Assembly: GCA_020632975.1 (NCBI GenBank)
Contig: JACKEL010000009.1
Span: forward strand, 124,001 to 188,000
DNA from: Myxococcales bacterium
GTDB taxonomy: Bacteria; Myxococcota_C; UBA6777
Direction: 5' to 3'
DNA: 64,000 nt
The notes below the pieces were generated by a model, which saw only the letters and a list, made by a program, of their open reading frames with translations, was not told the origin of the DNA and did not search any database. Every line of letters starts with the position of its first letter. Position 1 is the stretch's first letter. A program made the translations under genes and the position numbers. This document shows positions 27,216 to 35,978 of this stretch, piece by piece.

Positions 27216-29255
27216 ATGGTCTCGCTCGGTCACCTTAATCCCGAACAACGCGACGCGGTCTTGCATCAACGCGGTCCTCTGTTGATCCTCGCAGGCGCAG
27301 GAAGCGGAAAGACCCGCGTGATCGTGCACCGCATCGCTTATCTTCTCGATCAAGGCGAAGCACCACAAGGGATCTTGGCCGTCAGTTTTACCAACCGCGC
27401 AGTCCGCGAGATGGAAGAACGCGTCGCGGACATGATCAAAGACCGCTCCATTGTGAAGAAACTTACACTCAGCACGTTTCACTCCCTTGGTGTGAAGATT
27501 CTTCGCAAAGAACTCCAACGACTCGGCTATCCCGCACGCTTCACCATCTACGACCCCAGCGATCAACTCGCCCTGGTTCGCCGTGTCATGCGCGAAAATC
27601 GCATCGATGAAACTTTTCACAACGCCAAAGACCTCCTCGCTGCGATCTCTCAAGCCAAAAACTTATTTCTCGACCCACCCGATCTCAATCACAACGCACA
27701 TCACGAGCTGTATAACAACGTGATGGTCCTCAAAAAGACCTACAGCCTCTACGAAGACGGGCTGCGCGCTTGTGGTGCCGTGGACTTTGATGATCTGATT
27801 CGACTCCCTGTAAAGATCTTTCGCGCTTTTCCAGAAGCCCTCCACACGTGGTCTGATCGCTATCGCCAGATCATGGTAGACGAGTACCAAGACACAAATC
27901 GCGCACAACTGCTCATGGTCGAATGCCTCGCTTCTGTTCACAAGAACCTCTGCGTCGTGGGCGACGATGACCAGTCCATCTACGGTTGGCGCGGCTCAGA
28001 CGTCAGCAACATCCTCAATTTTGGCGATCAGTTCCAAGGCACACGCGTCATCATGCTGACGCAAAATTATCGCTGTTCTGGCCATATCCTCACCGCTGCC
28101 AACAAGGTCATCGCACAAAACAAAACCCGCTACGACAAAGAACTCTGGACCGACGCCAACCCTGGACCACGCATCGGCCTCGCTGTCCTACCTGACGAAG
28201 AACAAGAAGCGCGTTACACCGTCGAACACCTCTACGAACTCAAACACAACGAAAAACGACCTTGGCGTGACTTCGCGATCCTTTATCGCACCAACGCGCA
28301 GTCTCGCGCCTTTGAAGACGCACTACGCCAAGAGCGCATCCCCTACAAACTTGTGGGTGGACAGACGTTCTTCGAACGCAAAGAAGTCAAAGACACCCTC
28401 GCGTATCTGAAGGTCCTCTACCAACCCTCGGATGAGATCGCCCTGCGACGGATCATCAACTATCCACCCCGATCCATCGGCACGACCACCATCGAACGCC
28501 TCTCTGAAACCGTTCGAGAAGGCCAATACAACTCTCTTTATCAAGCCTGCGAACACGTCGGCGATATCGAAGGACTAGGCACCTCCGCGAAGAACGCTGT
28601 CGCTGAGTTCATCGGCCAGATCGAAGACTTCCGCAGCCGCGTCCCCCATCTTTCCCTTTCTGCACTCACCCTTCGCTTGCTCGAAGAGATCCGACTCTTC
28701 CCCTACATGCACCGCGAATACAAAAATCCCAACGAAGCCAAGTCCCGCATCGACAACCTCTCCTCCCTGATCAACGCCATCGAACAATACGAAAAACGCG
28801 TGGACTCCCCCTCCCTAGATGACTACCTCGAACGCATCACCCTCGATACCCGCGAAGAAGACGACGAACGCGAAACCGAAAAAGATGCCATCACGCTGAT
28901 CACCCTCCACGGCGCAAAGGGCCTCGAATACCCCGTCGTCTATCTTGTAGGCGTGGAAGATGGGTTCCTTCCCTTCTATCGACAAGGCGAAGATCCCAAC
29001 GTCGAAGAAGAAAGACGACTCTGTTATGTCGGGATCACCCGCGCAAAACAACGACTCTATATCTTGCGCGCCCTCGAACGCAGACGCTTTGGGCGAAACC
29101 TCGAACGCGAACCCTCGCGCTTCCTCAAAGATATCCCCAAAGAACTCACGTTCTTTCTACAAGCCGATCAACAACGCAAAGCCCAGTCCGAAGAAGAACG
29201 CGACCAAAAGTTCAAATCCTTCTTCTCCGAGATCAACAGCCTCTTCAGTAAATAA
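27216..29255 (+). CDS. UvrD/Rep/PcrA-type superfamily 1 DNA helicase
   Basis: ATP-driven 3'-5' helicase used in repair and replication restart. The 679-residue product shows the ordered SF1A motifs: Q-motif/LNPEQRDAV, Walker A AGAGSGKT, motif Ia SFTNRAVREMEERV, Walker B VDEYQDTN, motif III VVGDDDQSIYGWRG, motif IV LTQNYR, motif V ITLHGAKGLEYPVVY and motif VI YVGITRAKQRL. The length is nearest Rep (about 670) and shorter than most PcrA/UvrD, so the exact subtype is open. ATG 27216 has TGGAGG about 9 bases upstream; the long upstream extension of the frame has no homologous content and overlaps the divergent gene. Confidence 0.93.
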   Translation: MVSLGHLNPEQRDAVLHQRGPLLILAGAGSGKTRVIVHRIAYLLDQGEAPQGILAVSFTNRAVREMEERVADMIKDRSIVKKLTLSTFHSLGVKILRKELQRLGYPARFTIYDPSDQLALVRRVMRENRIDETFHNAKDLLAAISQAKNLFLDPPDLNHNAHHELYNNVMVLKKTYSLYEDGLRACGAVDFDDLIRLPVKIFRAFPEALHTWSDRYRQIMVDEYQDTNRAQLLMVECLASVHKNLCVVGDDDQSIYGWRGSDVSNILNFGDQFQGTRVIMLTQNYRCSGHILTAANKVIAQNKTRYDKELWTDANPGPRIGLAVLPDEEQEARYTVEHLYELKHNEKRPWRDFAILYRTNAQSRAFEDALRQERIPYKLVGGQTFFERKEVKDTLAYLKVLYQPSDEIALRRIINYPPRSIGTTTIERLSETVREGQYNSLYQACEHVGDIEGLGTSAKNAVAEFIGQIEDFRSRVPHLSLSALTLRLLEEIRLFPYMHREYKNPNEAKSRIDNLSSLINAIEQYEKRVDSPSLDDYLERITLDTREEDDERETEKDAITLITLHGAKGLEYPVVYLVGVEDGFLPFYRQGEDPNVEEERRLCYVGITRAKQRLYILRALERRRFGRNLEREPSRFLKDIPKELTFFLQADQQRKAQSEEERDQKFKSFFSEINSLFSK

Positions 29256-29399
29256 TCCCATCCCACCAGCACTACAGAACAGACCTCTTCCACCAACACC
29301 CCACACACGTCATCCCCCACAGCCAACCCTCCGCAAGCAAACCCGTCCCTCAAGCACTCACAATCCACCATACTCTCGAAGCAAATCCGAGCACTTCAC

Positions 29400-31136
29400 T
29401 CACGAAGAAACCACATTGGGTTGTTCTTGGGCTGCAAGGTTCATCGACAACATCTCACGAAACCGTAACACCTCTTCTCCCTGCATAATCGACTTGGCGA
29501 CATCGCCGATCGCAAGCTCCCGACACCACGAGATATTGAGATAGGAAAGCCCTTCAAGATACGCCAGTGGCGTCAGGCTGCGCAGCGCTGAACACGCTGA
29601 GAGATTCAGTTTGCGCAAGTTTTTCAACAAAGCCAACGAACTGATATCTTGCAGGTTTTCACACCCTAACAGATCCAGTTCCTCCAAGGCTCGCAAGCCG
29701 ATCAAGCCCTTCAAATCGCGCAAACCGTGACACCATGACAAGTTCAGATGCACCAATCGAGAAAGACCCGCAAGCTCATCCACACGCGAAAGGCTCGAAC
29801 ACAACGACAGGTCCAACGTTGTGAGCTGTTTGAGTTGCCCCAACCCATCAAGGATCTCAAGGTTCGTACAACCCGATAGATCCAGCGTTTCCAAAGAAAC
29901 CAGATCCGAAAGAGGCTGCAGATCCGACAAGGCCAAACACCACGCAAAGTCTAGATGCCTCAACGCATGCAAGCCCCGCAACTCTCCAAGATCCGAAAGC
30001 GCCGCACAACCCGAAAGATTCAAGCTATGCAGACTCGGCAAAGAGTGCAGCCCCTCCAACGAAGTAAGTCCCAAACAGTCCGAGACATCGAGCCTTTGCA
30101 ATGCAGGAAGCCCAGCCAGCCCCACAAGATGAGACAACGCCACACAGTGTTGGAGACTGATCTCTTCAAGCGAAAGACACGGTTGCAATGCACTGATATC
30201 CAAAAGCCGCAAACATCCAGAAAGATCCAGCTCTCGCAAAGATGCCATCCCCGCAAGACCATCCACCTGTTCCAACGCCTCACACTTGGAAAGATCCAGT
30301 TCCTCCAAGTCCACTGCCCCTCGCAAGCCATCCACATGCTTTAACAACAAACTACCTGAAAGGTTGACTTTTTGTAGTTGCTCCAACCCACTCAAGCCAT
30401 CGACATGCTCTAATGACGGACACTTCGAGAGATCCAACTCTTCGAGCCCCACACACCCAGCAAGATCCACCTGACGCAAGACATCGCACTCTCGCAAGTC
30501 CAACTCGCTAAGATGCTCTTTCCCCACAAGACCCAGCGTGTCCTCCAAAAAGCTACACCATGAAAGATCCACATACACCAGCGCTTCCAAAGGCTCCAAG
30601 ATCGACAAGTCCGTAAGATAACTACACTCCGCAAGACCCAGATGCGTCAGCCCTGTCATCAACGACAAGGGCGACAAGTCTTCCAACGATGGACACGATG
30701 AAAGATCCAGATGCGTCAACAAAGGTAGCTTCGCAAGATCCCGAATGTCCGACAAAGACGAAGCACTCGATAGATCCAAATAGGTCAACTGGCTCAGTTC
30801 CCCCAAAGCCGCGGTGTCCTCAAGCGTCTCACACCCAGACATCTCCAATCCTCGGATATGAGGATGTTCTGCCAAACAAGAAAGCGCCTCAAGATCATCG
30901 TCATACAGTCTTAACGTTCGCACCAACGACCAACACGGATGCGCAACATCAACCCCCTCCAACCGACGATGCTCATCTGGCCAAGACTCCAAAACCAACG
31001 TCGCCTTCTGTAACCCGCGCTCGTACTCTTCCCCAGCAGGCCACGCACAAAAAAGCTCGCACAACGACTCCCAAACCTCTGTGCTCGCTTCTTCTGACAA
31101 CAACGCATTCAGTCTTTCTTGTATGGCTTGGCTCAT
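29400..31136 (-). CDS. Cytoplasmic leucine-rich-repeat protein (about 20 repeats)
   Basis: 578 residues from ATG 31136, which has AAGGGG 5 bases upstream; the in-frame ATGs further up lack a ribosome site. There is no signal peptide or membrane segment. Residues about 1-90 form a helical N-domain (QERLNALLSEEASTEVWESL). From about residue 95 the protein is an almost uninterrupted array of 23-residue leucine-rich repeats with consensus LxxLDLSxCxxLxDLxGLxxL; about 20 units can be read, many with a Cys in the asparagine-ladder position, as in the cysteine-containing LRR class. Repeat 6 is one residue short. The array ends before a short charged tail. The family typically mediates protein-protein binding; the partner is unknown. 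It converges on the helicase gene. Confidence 0.85.
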   Translation of the reverse strand: MSQAIQERLNALLSEEASTEVWESLCELFCAWPAGEEYERGLQKATLVLESWPDEHRRLEGVDVAHPCWSLVRTLRLYDDDLEALSCLAEHPHIRGLEMSGCETLEDTAALGELSQLTYLDLSSASSLSDIRDLAKLPLLTHLDLSSCPSLEDLSPLSLMTGLTHLGLAECSYLTDLSILEPLEALVYVDLSWCSFLEDTLGLVGKEHLSELDLRECDVLRQVDLAGCVGLEELDLSKCPSLEHVDGLSGLEQLQKVNLSGSLLLKHVDGLRGAVDLEELDLSKCEALEQVDGLAGMASLRELDLSGCLRLLDISALQPCLSLEEISLQHCVALSHLVGLAGLPALQRLDVSDCLGLTSLEGLHSLPSLHSLNLSGCAALSDLGELRGLHALRHLDFAWCLALSDLQPLSDLVSLETLDLSGCTNLEILDGLGQLKQLTTLDLSLCSSLSRVDELAGLSRLVHLNLSWCHGLRDLKGLIGLRALEELDLLGCENLQDISSLALLKNLRKLNLSACSALRSLTPLAYLEGLSYLNISWCRELAIGDVAKSIMQGEEVLRFREMLSMNLAAQEQPNVVSS

Positions 31137-31227
31137 CGTACCCCTTGGCTCTTTGTGATGATGATTCGACATCCTATCCACAACGCATCATAACGGCATC
31201 CCCCAGAATATTCTATACACCGCAGGG

Positions 31228-31495
31228 TTGGCCACGGATGGCCACCATGGATATCCATTTTTTTTATGGGCGCCCACGGAGGGGCGCCCCTTGTCCATCC
31301 CGGATATCCATTTTTTTATGGGCGGGCCTCCGTGCCCGCCCCAAATCCATCCTGCATCCCATGATATCGGGCGCCCACGGAGGGGCGCCCCTCGTCTATC
31401 CCGGATATCCATTTTTTCGCAGGCGCCCCTCTGTGGGCGCCCCAAATCCATCCTGGATATCTCTCTTTTCACGGGCGCCCCTCCGTGGGCGCCCC
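31228..31495. repeat. Cluster of palindromic intergenic repeats at about 50-bp spacing
   Basis: Five GC-rich hairpins start near 31268, 31320, 31369, 31422 and 31474, plus a degenerate one at 31228-31248. Three are GGGCGCCC-(ACGGA or complement)-GGGCGCCC types in alternating orientation; the one at 31321-31340 is the variant GGCGGGCCTCCGTGCCCGCC, seen again at 62242-62361. Between hairpins sits a conserved GGATATCC-containing spacer (CATCCCGGATATCCA or CATCCTGGATATC). The cluster lies between the divergently transcribed LRR and Cds1-like genes. It resembles REP/BIME-type dispersed elements. Reading frames across it are spurious. Confidence 0.85.
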
Positions 31496-31615
31496 GAATC
31501 CATCCTGGATATCTCATTGCTTTGCATCTTGACGCACCCCAAACAATATACCTAACATCGCGCCCCAAACAACTGTGTCGCGCCTCATTGACGGGGCCAA
31601 AACGGAGAGACGAAG

Positions 31616-32710
31616 ATGACCAACCGCAAACATACCAAGCCTTGTGCCAACTGGGTACGTTGGGCCATACAACAGATCCATGCGGACTTTACGCGTTCAT
31701 CGGATACGCACCTTTTGAAACCGATGTTTCCGATCTTGCAGATGCACGACATCCACCTTTATCTCAAAGACGAATCGACCCATCCAACGGGCAGTTTGAA
31801 GCATCGCCTCGCGCGCTCTCTCTTTCTATACGCGATCTGCAATGGCTGGATCGGCGAAGGAACAACGATCGTGGAGGCATCTTCGGGGAGTACCGCGATC
31901 TCAGAGGCTTACTTTGCAAGGCTGCTGAACTTGCCCTTTATTGCGGTGATTCCAGAGAAAACGGCGGCCCAAAAAGTACGTGACATTGAGTTTTGGGGTG
32001 GACGTTGTGAACGCGTTCCGCCGGGTTCGATCTATCGTGCTGCGGAGGAACTTGCGCGAGAACGAAACGGCCACTACATGGACCAGTTCACTTATGCAGA
32101 ACGCGCGACAGACTGGCGAGGAAACAACAACATCGCACAAAGCATCTTCGATCAAATGAAACAGGAGTTGTACCCAAACCCCGAATACATCGTGATGAGT
32201 GCAGGGACAGGAGGTACAAGCGCGACGATTGGCCGTTATCTTCGTTATGCGTTGGAGTGCGAGGGGATGACGCGATTGATTCTTGCGGACCCTGAAAACT
32301 CGGTCTTTTATGATTACTTTCACTCGCGGGATCGGTCCCTCAAGATCGAGACCGCCTCACGCATCGAAGGCATCGGTCGGCCACGCGTCGAACCATCATT
32401 GATACCAGACGTGATCCACGATGCAGTGCAGGTCCAAGACAACGAAAGCATCGCAACGACGCGGTTTTTGGAGCGTTATCTAGGAAAGAAGGTGGGTGCA
32501 TCGACAGGGACAAATGTCTTTGCAGCCTTCCGTCTGATCAGCCAGATGCTCCAAGAAGGCCGTGCGGGGAGCGTTGTAACGCTGATCTGTGATGCAGGAG
32601 ATCGTTACAAAGACCGCTATTTCAACGATGAATGGCTTCAACAAGAAGGACTGGATCTCAAAGTCCCGTTGGAGCAACTAGAACGCTTTGTTTCTGTGGG
32701 GAACTTGTAG
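31616..32710 (+). CDS. PLP-dependent cysteine synthase/desulfhydrase family enzyme, Cds1-like
   Basis: 364 residues of the fold-type II PLP family (cysteine synthase, CBS). The PLP lysine is Lys62 in HPTGSLKHR; the Asn/Ser substrate loop is VEASSGSTAIS, and the phosphate-binding glycine loop is SAGTGGTSATIGRYLRY. The segments GHYMDQFTYAERATDWRGNNNIA and IEFWGGRCERVP match, from memory, the mycobacterial L-cysteine desulfhydrase Cds1 subgroup rather than CysK/CysM. The likely reaction is cysteine to pyruvate, ammonia and H2S, but cysteine synthesis is possible. GGAG lies 8 bases before the ATG. No sulfur-assimilation genes are adjacent; the palindromic repeat cluster is immediately upstream. 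Confidence 0.82.
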   Translation: MTNRKHTKPCANWVRWAIQQIHADFTRSSDTHLLKPMFPILQMHDIHLYLKDESTHPTGSLKHRLARSLFLYAICNGWIGEGTTIVEASSGSTAISEAYFARLLNLPFIAVIPEKTAAQKVRDIEFWGGRCERVPPGSIYRAAEELARERNGHYMDQFTYAERATDWRGNNNIAQSIFDQMKQELYPNPEYIVMSAGTGGTSATIGRYLRYALECEGMTRLILADPENSVFYDYFHSRDRSLKIETASRIEGIGRPRVEPSLIPDVIHDAVQVQDNESIATTRFLERYLGKKVGASTGTNVFAAFRLISQMLQEGRAGSVVTLICDAGDRYKDRYFNDEWLQQEGLDLKVPLEQLERFVSVGNL

Positions 32711-32895
32711 TTTTCGTTGGGGGCAAGAAACGAACAAAGCCAACATATCTTACAGCAAGAACGAAGGGGCCTCTTGCGATGCAAGGCAAGTGCGGGTAGA
32801 AGTGACGGTCCGAGGCCAACATGCTCTGTGCCTCGCGCCAAGAGACCTTGTGGACGAGGTTTTCTCCGCACGGACCGATTAAAGAGGGAGCGTCG

Positions 32896-34506
32896 ATGCA
32901 GATCTTTCAGTCGCTGATCAAAAAAGATAACAGCACATACAAAGAAAACGAAGCGCACAACTTGGGCCTCGTTGAAGAGTTACAGCAACGTATGGGGCTG
33001 ATCCGTCAGGGTGGCGGCGAGAAATACCGCAAACAACACGAAAAACGAAACAAGCTTTTCGTTCGGGATCGCATCGAACGCCTCATCGATCCAGGTTCAC
33101 CCTTTTTGGAACTCTCCCCACTCGCGGCTTGGGAACTTTACGATGGCGAAGCACCAGGCGCAGGGATCGTCACGGGTATTGGGACGGTTCATGGGCAGCC
33201 TTGTATGATCGTCGCCAACGATGCCACGGTCAAAGGCGGAACGTACTTCCCCATGACCGTCAAAAAGCACCTTCGCGCGCAGCAGATCGCCCAAGAAAAC
33301 CATCTTCCTTGCATCTACCTCGTCGATTCGGGGGGTGCTTTCCTTCCCATGCAAGACGAAGTCTTTCCTGACGTAGATGACTTTGGCCGAATCTTCTTTA
33401 ATCAAGCACAGATGAGCGCTTTGGGCATCCCACAAATCGCGTGCGTGATGGGCTCCTGCACAGCGGGAGGGGCCTACATCCCCGCGATGAGCGACGAAGC
33501 TGTGATCGTCAAAAAGACTGGAACCATCTTTCTTGCGGGCCCTCCCCTCGTCAAAGCTGCGACGGGCGAAGAAGTGACCGCTGAAGACCTCGGTGGTGCG
33601 GACGTTCACACACGTATCTCGGGCGTCGCGGACCACTTCGCGGTGGACGACCATGATGCGCTTGAACAAGTCCGTGAGATCGTGGCCTCCTTGAATCGCA
33701 ACGTCCAGATCCACGCGCAAGTACAAACCCCTGAAGAACCCATCTACGATCCCAAGGAGCTTTACGGCGTCGTCCCACCGCGAACAAGCGTTGGTTACGA
33801 TGTGCGCGAAGTCATGGCCCGTATCGTCGATGGAAGCCAGTGGCGTGAGTTCAAAGCTCGTTATGGAACCACCTTGGTCTGTGCCTTTGCTCATATCCAC
33901 GGATACCCCGTCGGGATCGTTGCAAACAATGGCATCTTGTTTAGCGAGTCCGCTCTCAAAGGAACACACTTTATCGAGCTGTGTTCAGCGCGCGGCATCC
34001 CTTTGGTCTTTTTGCAAAATATCACGGGCTTTATGGTCGGACGTGACTATGAATCCGGTGGGATCGCCAAAGACGGTGCCAAGATGGTTCACGCTGTCTC
34101 TAACGCAGCCGTGCCCAAACTCACGGTCGTGATTGGCGGTTCTTTTGGGGCCGGAAACTACGGGATGTGCGGACGTGCTTATGCACCTCGCTTCCTTTGG
34201 ATGTGGCCAAACAGCCGCATCTCTGTGATGGGTGGTGAACAAGCTGCAAACGTTCTTTACACAGTGAAGCAGCAACAAGCAGAACGACTCGGACAGCCCA
34301 GCATGACCGACGAAGAAGCCCAAGCCTTCAAAGCCCCCATCCTCGAAAAGTACGAACGTGAAGGCAATCCCTATCACTCTACCGCGCGGCTGTGGGACGA
34401 TGGTGTAATCGATCCTGCCCATACACGCGACATCTTGGGACTCGCATTGGCAGTGACGCTCCAAGCGCCACCCACGCCTACCAAATATGGTGTTTTCCGC
34501 ATGTGA
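32896..34506 (+). CDS. Acyl-CoA carboxylase, biotin-dependent carboxyltransferase subunit (methylcrotonyl-CoA type)
   Basis: 536 residues with the two crotonase-like halves of a carboxyltransferase beta subunit: acyl-CoA site in the first half (KGGTYFPMTVKKHLRAQQIA, YLVDSGGAFLPMQDEVFPD, GSCTAGGAYIPAMSDE) and biotin site in the second (FLQNITGFMVGRDYESGGIAKDGAKMV, IGGSFGAGNYGMCGRAY, MWPNSRISVMGGEQAA). The pattern AFLPxQxEVFPD and the overall length fit methylcrotonyl-CoA carboxylase beta (leucine breakdown), though geranyl-CoA or other acyl-CoA carboxylases are close relatives. GAGGGAG lies 6 bases before ATG 32896. The biotin carboxylase alpha subunit is not adjacent. Confidence 0.88.
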   Translation: MQIFQSLIKKDNSTYKENEAHNLGLVEELQQRMGLIRQGGGEKYRKQHEKRNKLFVRDRIERLIDPGSPFLELSPLAAWELYDGEAPGAGIVTGIGTVHGQPCMIVANDATVKGGTYFPMTVKKHLRAQQIAQENHLPCIYLVDSGGAFLPMQDEVFPDVDDFGRIFFNQAQMSALGIPQIACVMGSCTAGGAYIPAMSDEAVIVKKTGTIFLAGPPLVKAATGEEVTAEDLGGADVHTRISGVADHFAVDDHDALEQVREIVASLNRNVQIHAQVQTPEEPIYDPKELYGVVPPRTSVGYDVREVMARIVDGSQWREFKARYGTTLVCAFAHIHGYPVGIVANNGILFSESALKGTHFIELCSARGIPLVFLQNITGFMVGRDYESGGIAKDGAKMVHAVSNAAVPKLTVVIGGSFGAGNYGMCGRAYAPRFLWMWPNSRISVMGGEQAANVLYTVKQQQAERLGQPSMTDEEAQAFKAPILEKYEREGNPYHSTARLWDDGVIDPAHTRDILGLALAVTLQAPPTPTKYGVFRM

Positions 34507-34547
34507 TCTTTGCGCTCAAGATGTAATCTTTGCGTTCAAGATGTGCG
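34501..34547 (+). repeat. 20-bp tandem repeat spanning a stop codon
   Basis: ATGTGATCTTTGCGCTCAAG (34501-34520) is followed by a copy with two differences (34521-34540) and the start of a third (ATGTGCG). The first copy contains the last Met codon and TGA stop of the carboxyltransferase; the second carries TAA in the same place. It appears to be a small local duplication of the gene end. Confidence 0.8.
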
Positions 34548-34629
34548 CCCCCGCCCCTCTCATCCCAAGCCCCAGATATCTCCCACTCACCTTCAGAACC
34601 AACAAGGCGCCTTCGAGAGCGAAGGTCGA

Positions 34630-35691
34630 TTAACGATCTGCAAGCACATCTGCAAGTTGTGCCTCAGAGATCATGCCGCGTTGGTGAAGAACCTGCGCAG
34701 CCTCTGCGTAATTGTCGAAGACAAGGACCTTATCGTTGTTTTCGATCTCAGGCGGGATGGGAAAGCCAGAGACACGGTGGATCATCGCAAGTTCCACACG
34801 ATCAGGATGACTATCCAAGATCCGCGCAAACACTTGGGGATCTGCTTGGGTGCTATCTCCCACCAACACTGCTTGGCTTGAAGGGTTTCGTTGCAACATC
34901 TCTGTGATGTTTTTCACTTTGCGCTCTTCGACACCCTTGTTGAATCCGAGCAAGCTCAAAAGGCCGCTGACACCGTCTCCATAGCGGATAGAGCCTGTAT
35001 CGATGCCTGTGTTCTTGATATCTTTTTCGGCCTTGACCACAAATCCATCGCGCGCTGTCACAAAGTGAACATCGCCAGCCGTACCCTTCCCATCCACACC
35101 CAAATCCAACGCTCGATACAAAGCACGAGCGCCTGGGAACACGGGACCATCGACGGTTTTGTCTTTCCAAGGCTTCACGGTGTCGTCGATGTCGCTGATG
35201 ATCGTGCGCTCACCGCTTTTCATGAAAGGACGCGCTTCATTGATCAACGCTTTGGCTTCGTTGCGAAGGGCTTTGTTGTCGATATCATCTGAAAGAAGAT
35301 GCTCGATATTGTAGCGATCTCCGCCACCTTCCAACAAACGCAAGCTTTCACCGCGGACGGAAGGCGACATCGATGACAAGATGTTCACGATCCCGCGCTC
35401 ATCAGCCTTGGAGGTACGACCCGAAGCAAGGGCTTCAATCGCACGTTGACCTTCGCGGGGTGTAATGCCTGCCAGATTATCCTTGTCTTGGGCAAAGCGA
35501 GAGATCGCGCTTTTGTCGACTCCTTGCGACAAAAGGATCCGTCCCAACCCAGAAACCTCAGACCCAGACTCAAAACGATCTGCCCCAACAGCGTCGCCTC
35601 CTGAAGAAGCTGGAGGTGCGGATGCTGTGGTGTCATTTCGAGAAGGATAAGAAGTTGGGACATTGGAAGGATGGTTGATCTTCACGCTCAT
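34630..35691 (-). CDS. App1-like (DUF2183) HAD-type phosphatase domain protein
   Basis: 353 residues from ATG 35691 (GAGGT 7 bases upstream); the longer frame upstream has no ribosome site. The C-terminal half (about 165-353) is the App1/DUF2183 catalytic domain, a HAD-superfamily fold: motif I DIDDTVKPWKD, a substrate segment FVTARDGFVVKAEKDI, and motif III/IV VLVGDSTQADPQVFARI. Yeast App1 is a phosphatidate phosphatase, so lipid dephosphorylation is the likely activity. The N-terminus is unusual: no signal peptide but a Ser/Pro/Asn-rich disordered lead (KINHPSNVPTSYPSRND), then a helical region with no recognised domain. The next minus-strand gene upstream has a similar leaderless disordered start. 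A CGTATG-ATCG-CATACG hairpin lies upstream at 35742-35757. Confidence 0.8.
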   Translation of the reverse strand: MSVKINHPSNVPTSYPSRNDTTASAPPASSGGDAVGADRFESGSEVSGLGRILLSQGVDKSAISRFAQDKDNLAGITPREGQRAIEALASGRTSKADERGIVNILSSMSPSVRGESLRLLEGGGDRYNIEHLLSDDIDNKALRNEAKALINEARPFMKSGERTIISDIDDTVKPWKDKTVDGPVFPGARALYRALDLGVDGKGTAGDVHFVTARDGFVVKAEKDIKNTGIDTGSIRYGDGVSGLLSLLGFNKGVEERKVKNITEMLQRNPSSQAVLVGDSTQADPQVFARILDSHPDRVELAMIHRVSGFPIPPEIENNDKVLVFDNYAEAAQVLHQRGMISEAQLADVLADR

Positions 35692-35978
35692 TCGGGGACC
35701 TCTTTCAAAAGCAACAGGAAAGCCTGTGCGCCTAGAGAATTCGTATGATCGCATACGCAATATGGCATTTGTGTGACACGCCCCCTGTTTTGCCACAACT
35801 TGCATAAAACGCAAAGTACCCAAAGGCCCAAACAGGTATCATCTCGCCAAATATCCCATAAAACGGGGTGAATCGGACGACGCACCTTCTTCACCAAGAA
35901 AGCACATCTCCCAAAAAATGCATTTGGAAAGAAAGGCAAAAGGAAGAACGAAACACAGGAGAGCGAAACAAGGATGGA

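Noticed and set aside
31268..31495. CRISPR array, because of regular spacing
   Set aside because: The spacers are themselves conserved, the repeats are near-perfect palindromes in both orientations, and no cas genes are near.
31228..31983. Open frame of about 250 codons through the palindromic repeats
   Set aside because: Its peptide is a translation of the repeat units (recurring Pro/Gly/Arg blocks) and it overlaps the well-supported Cds1-like gene in another frame.
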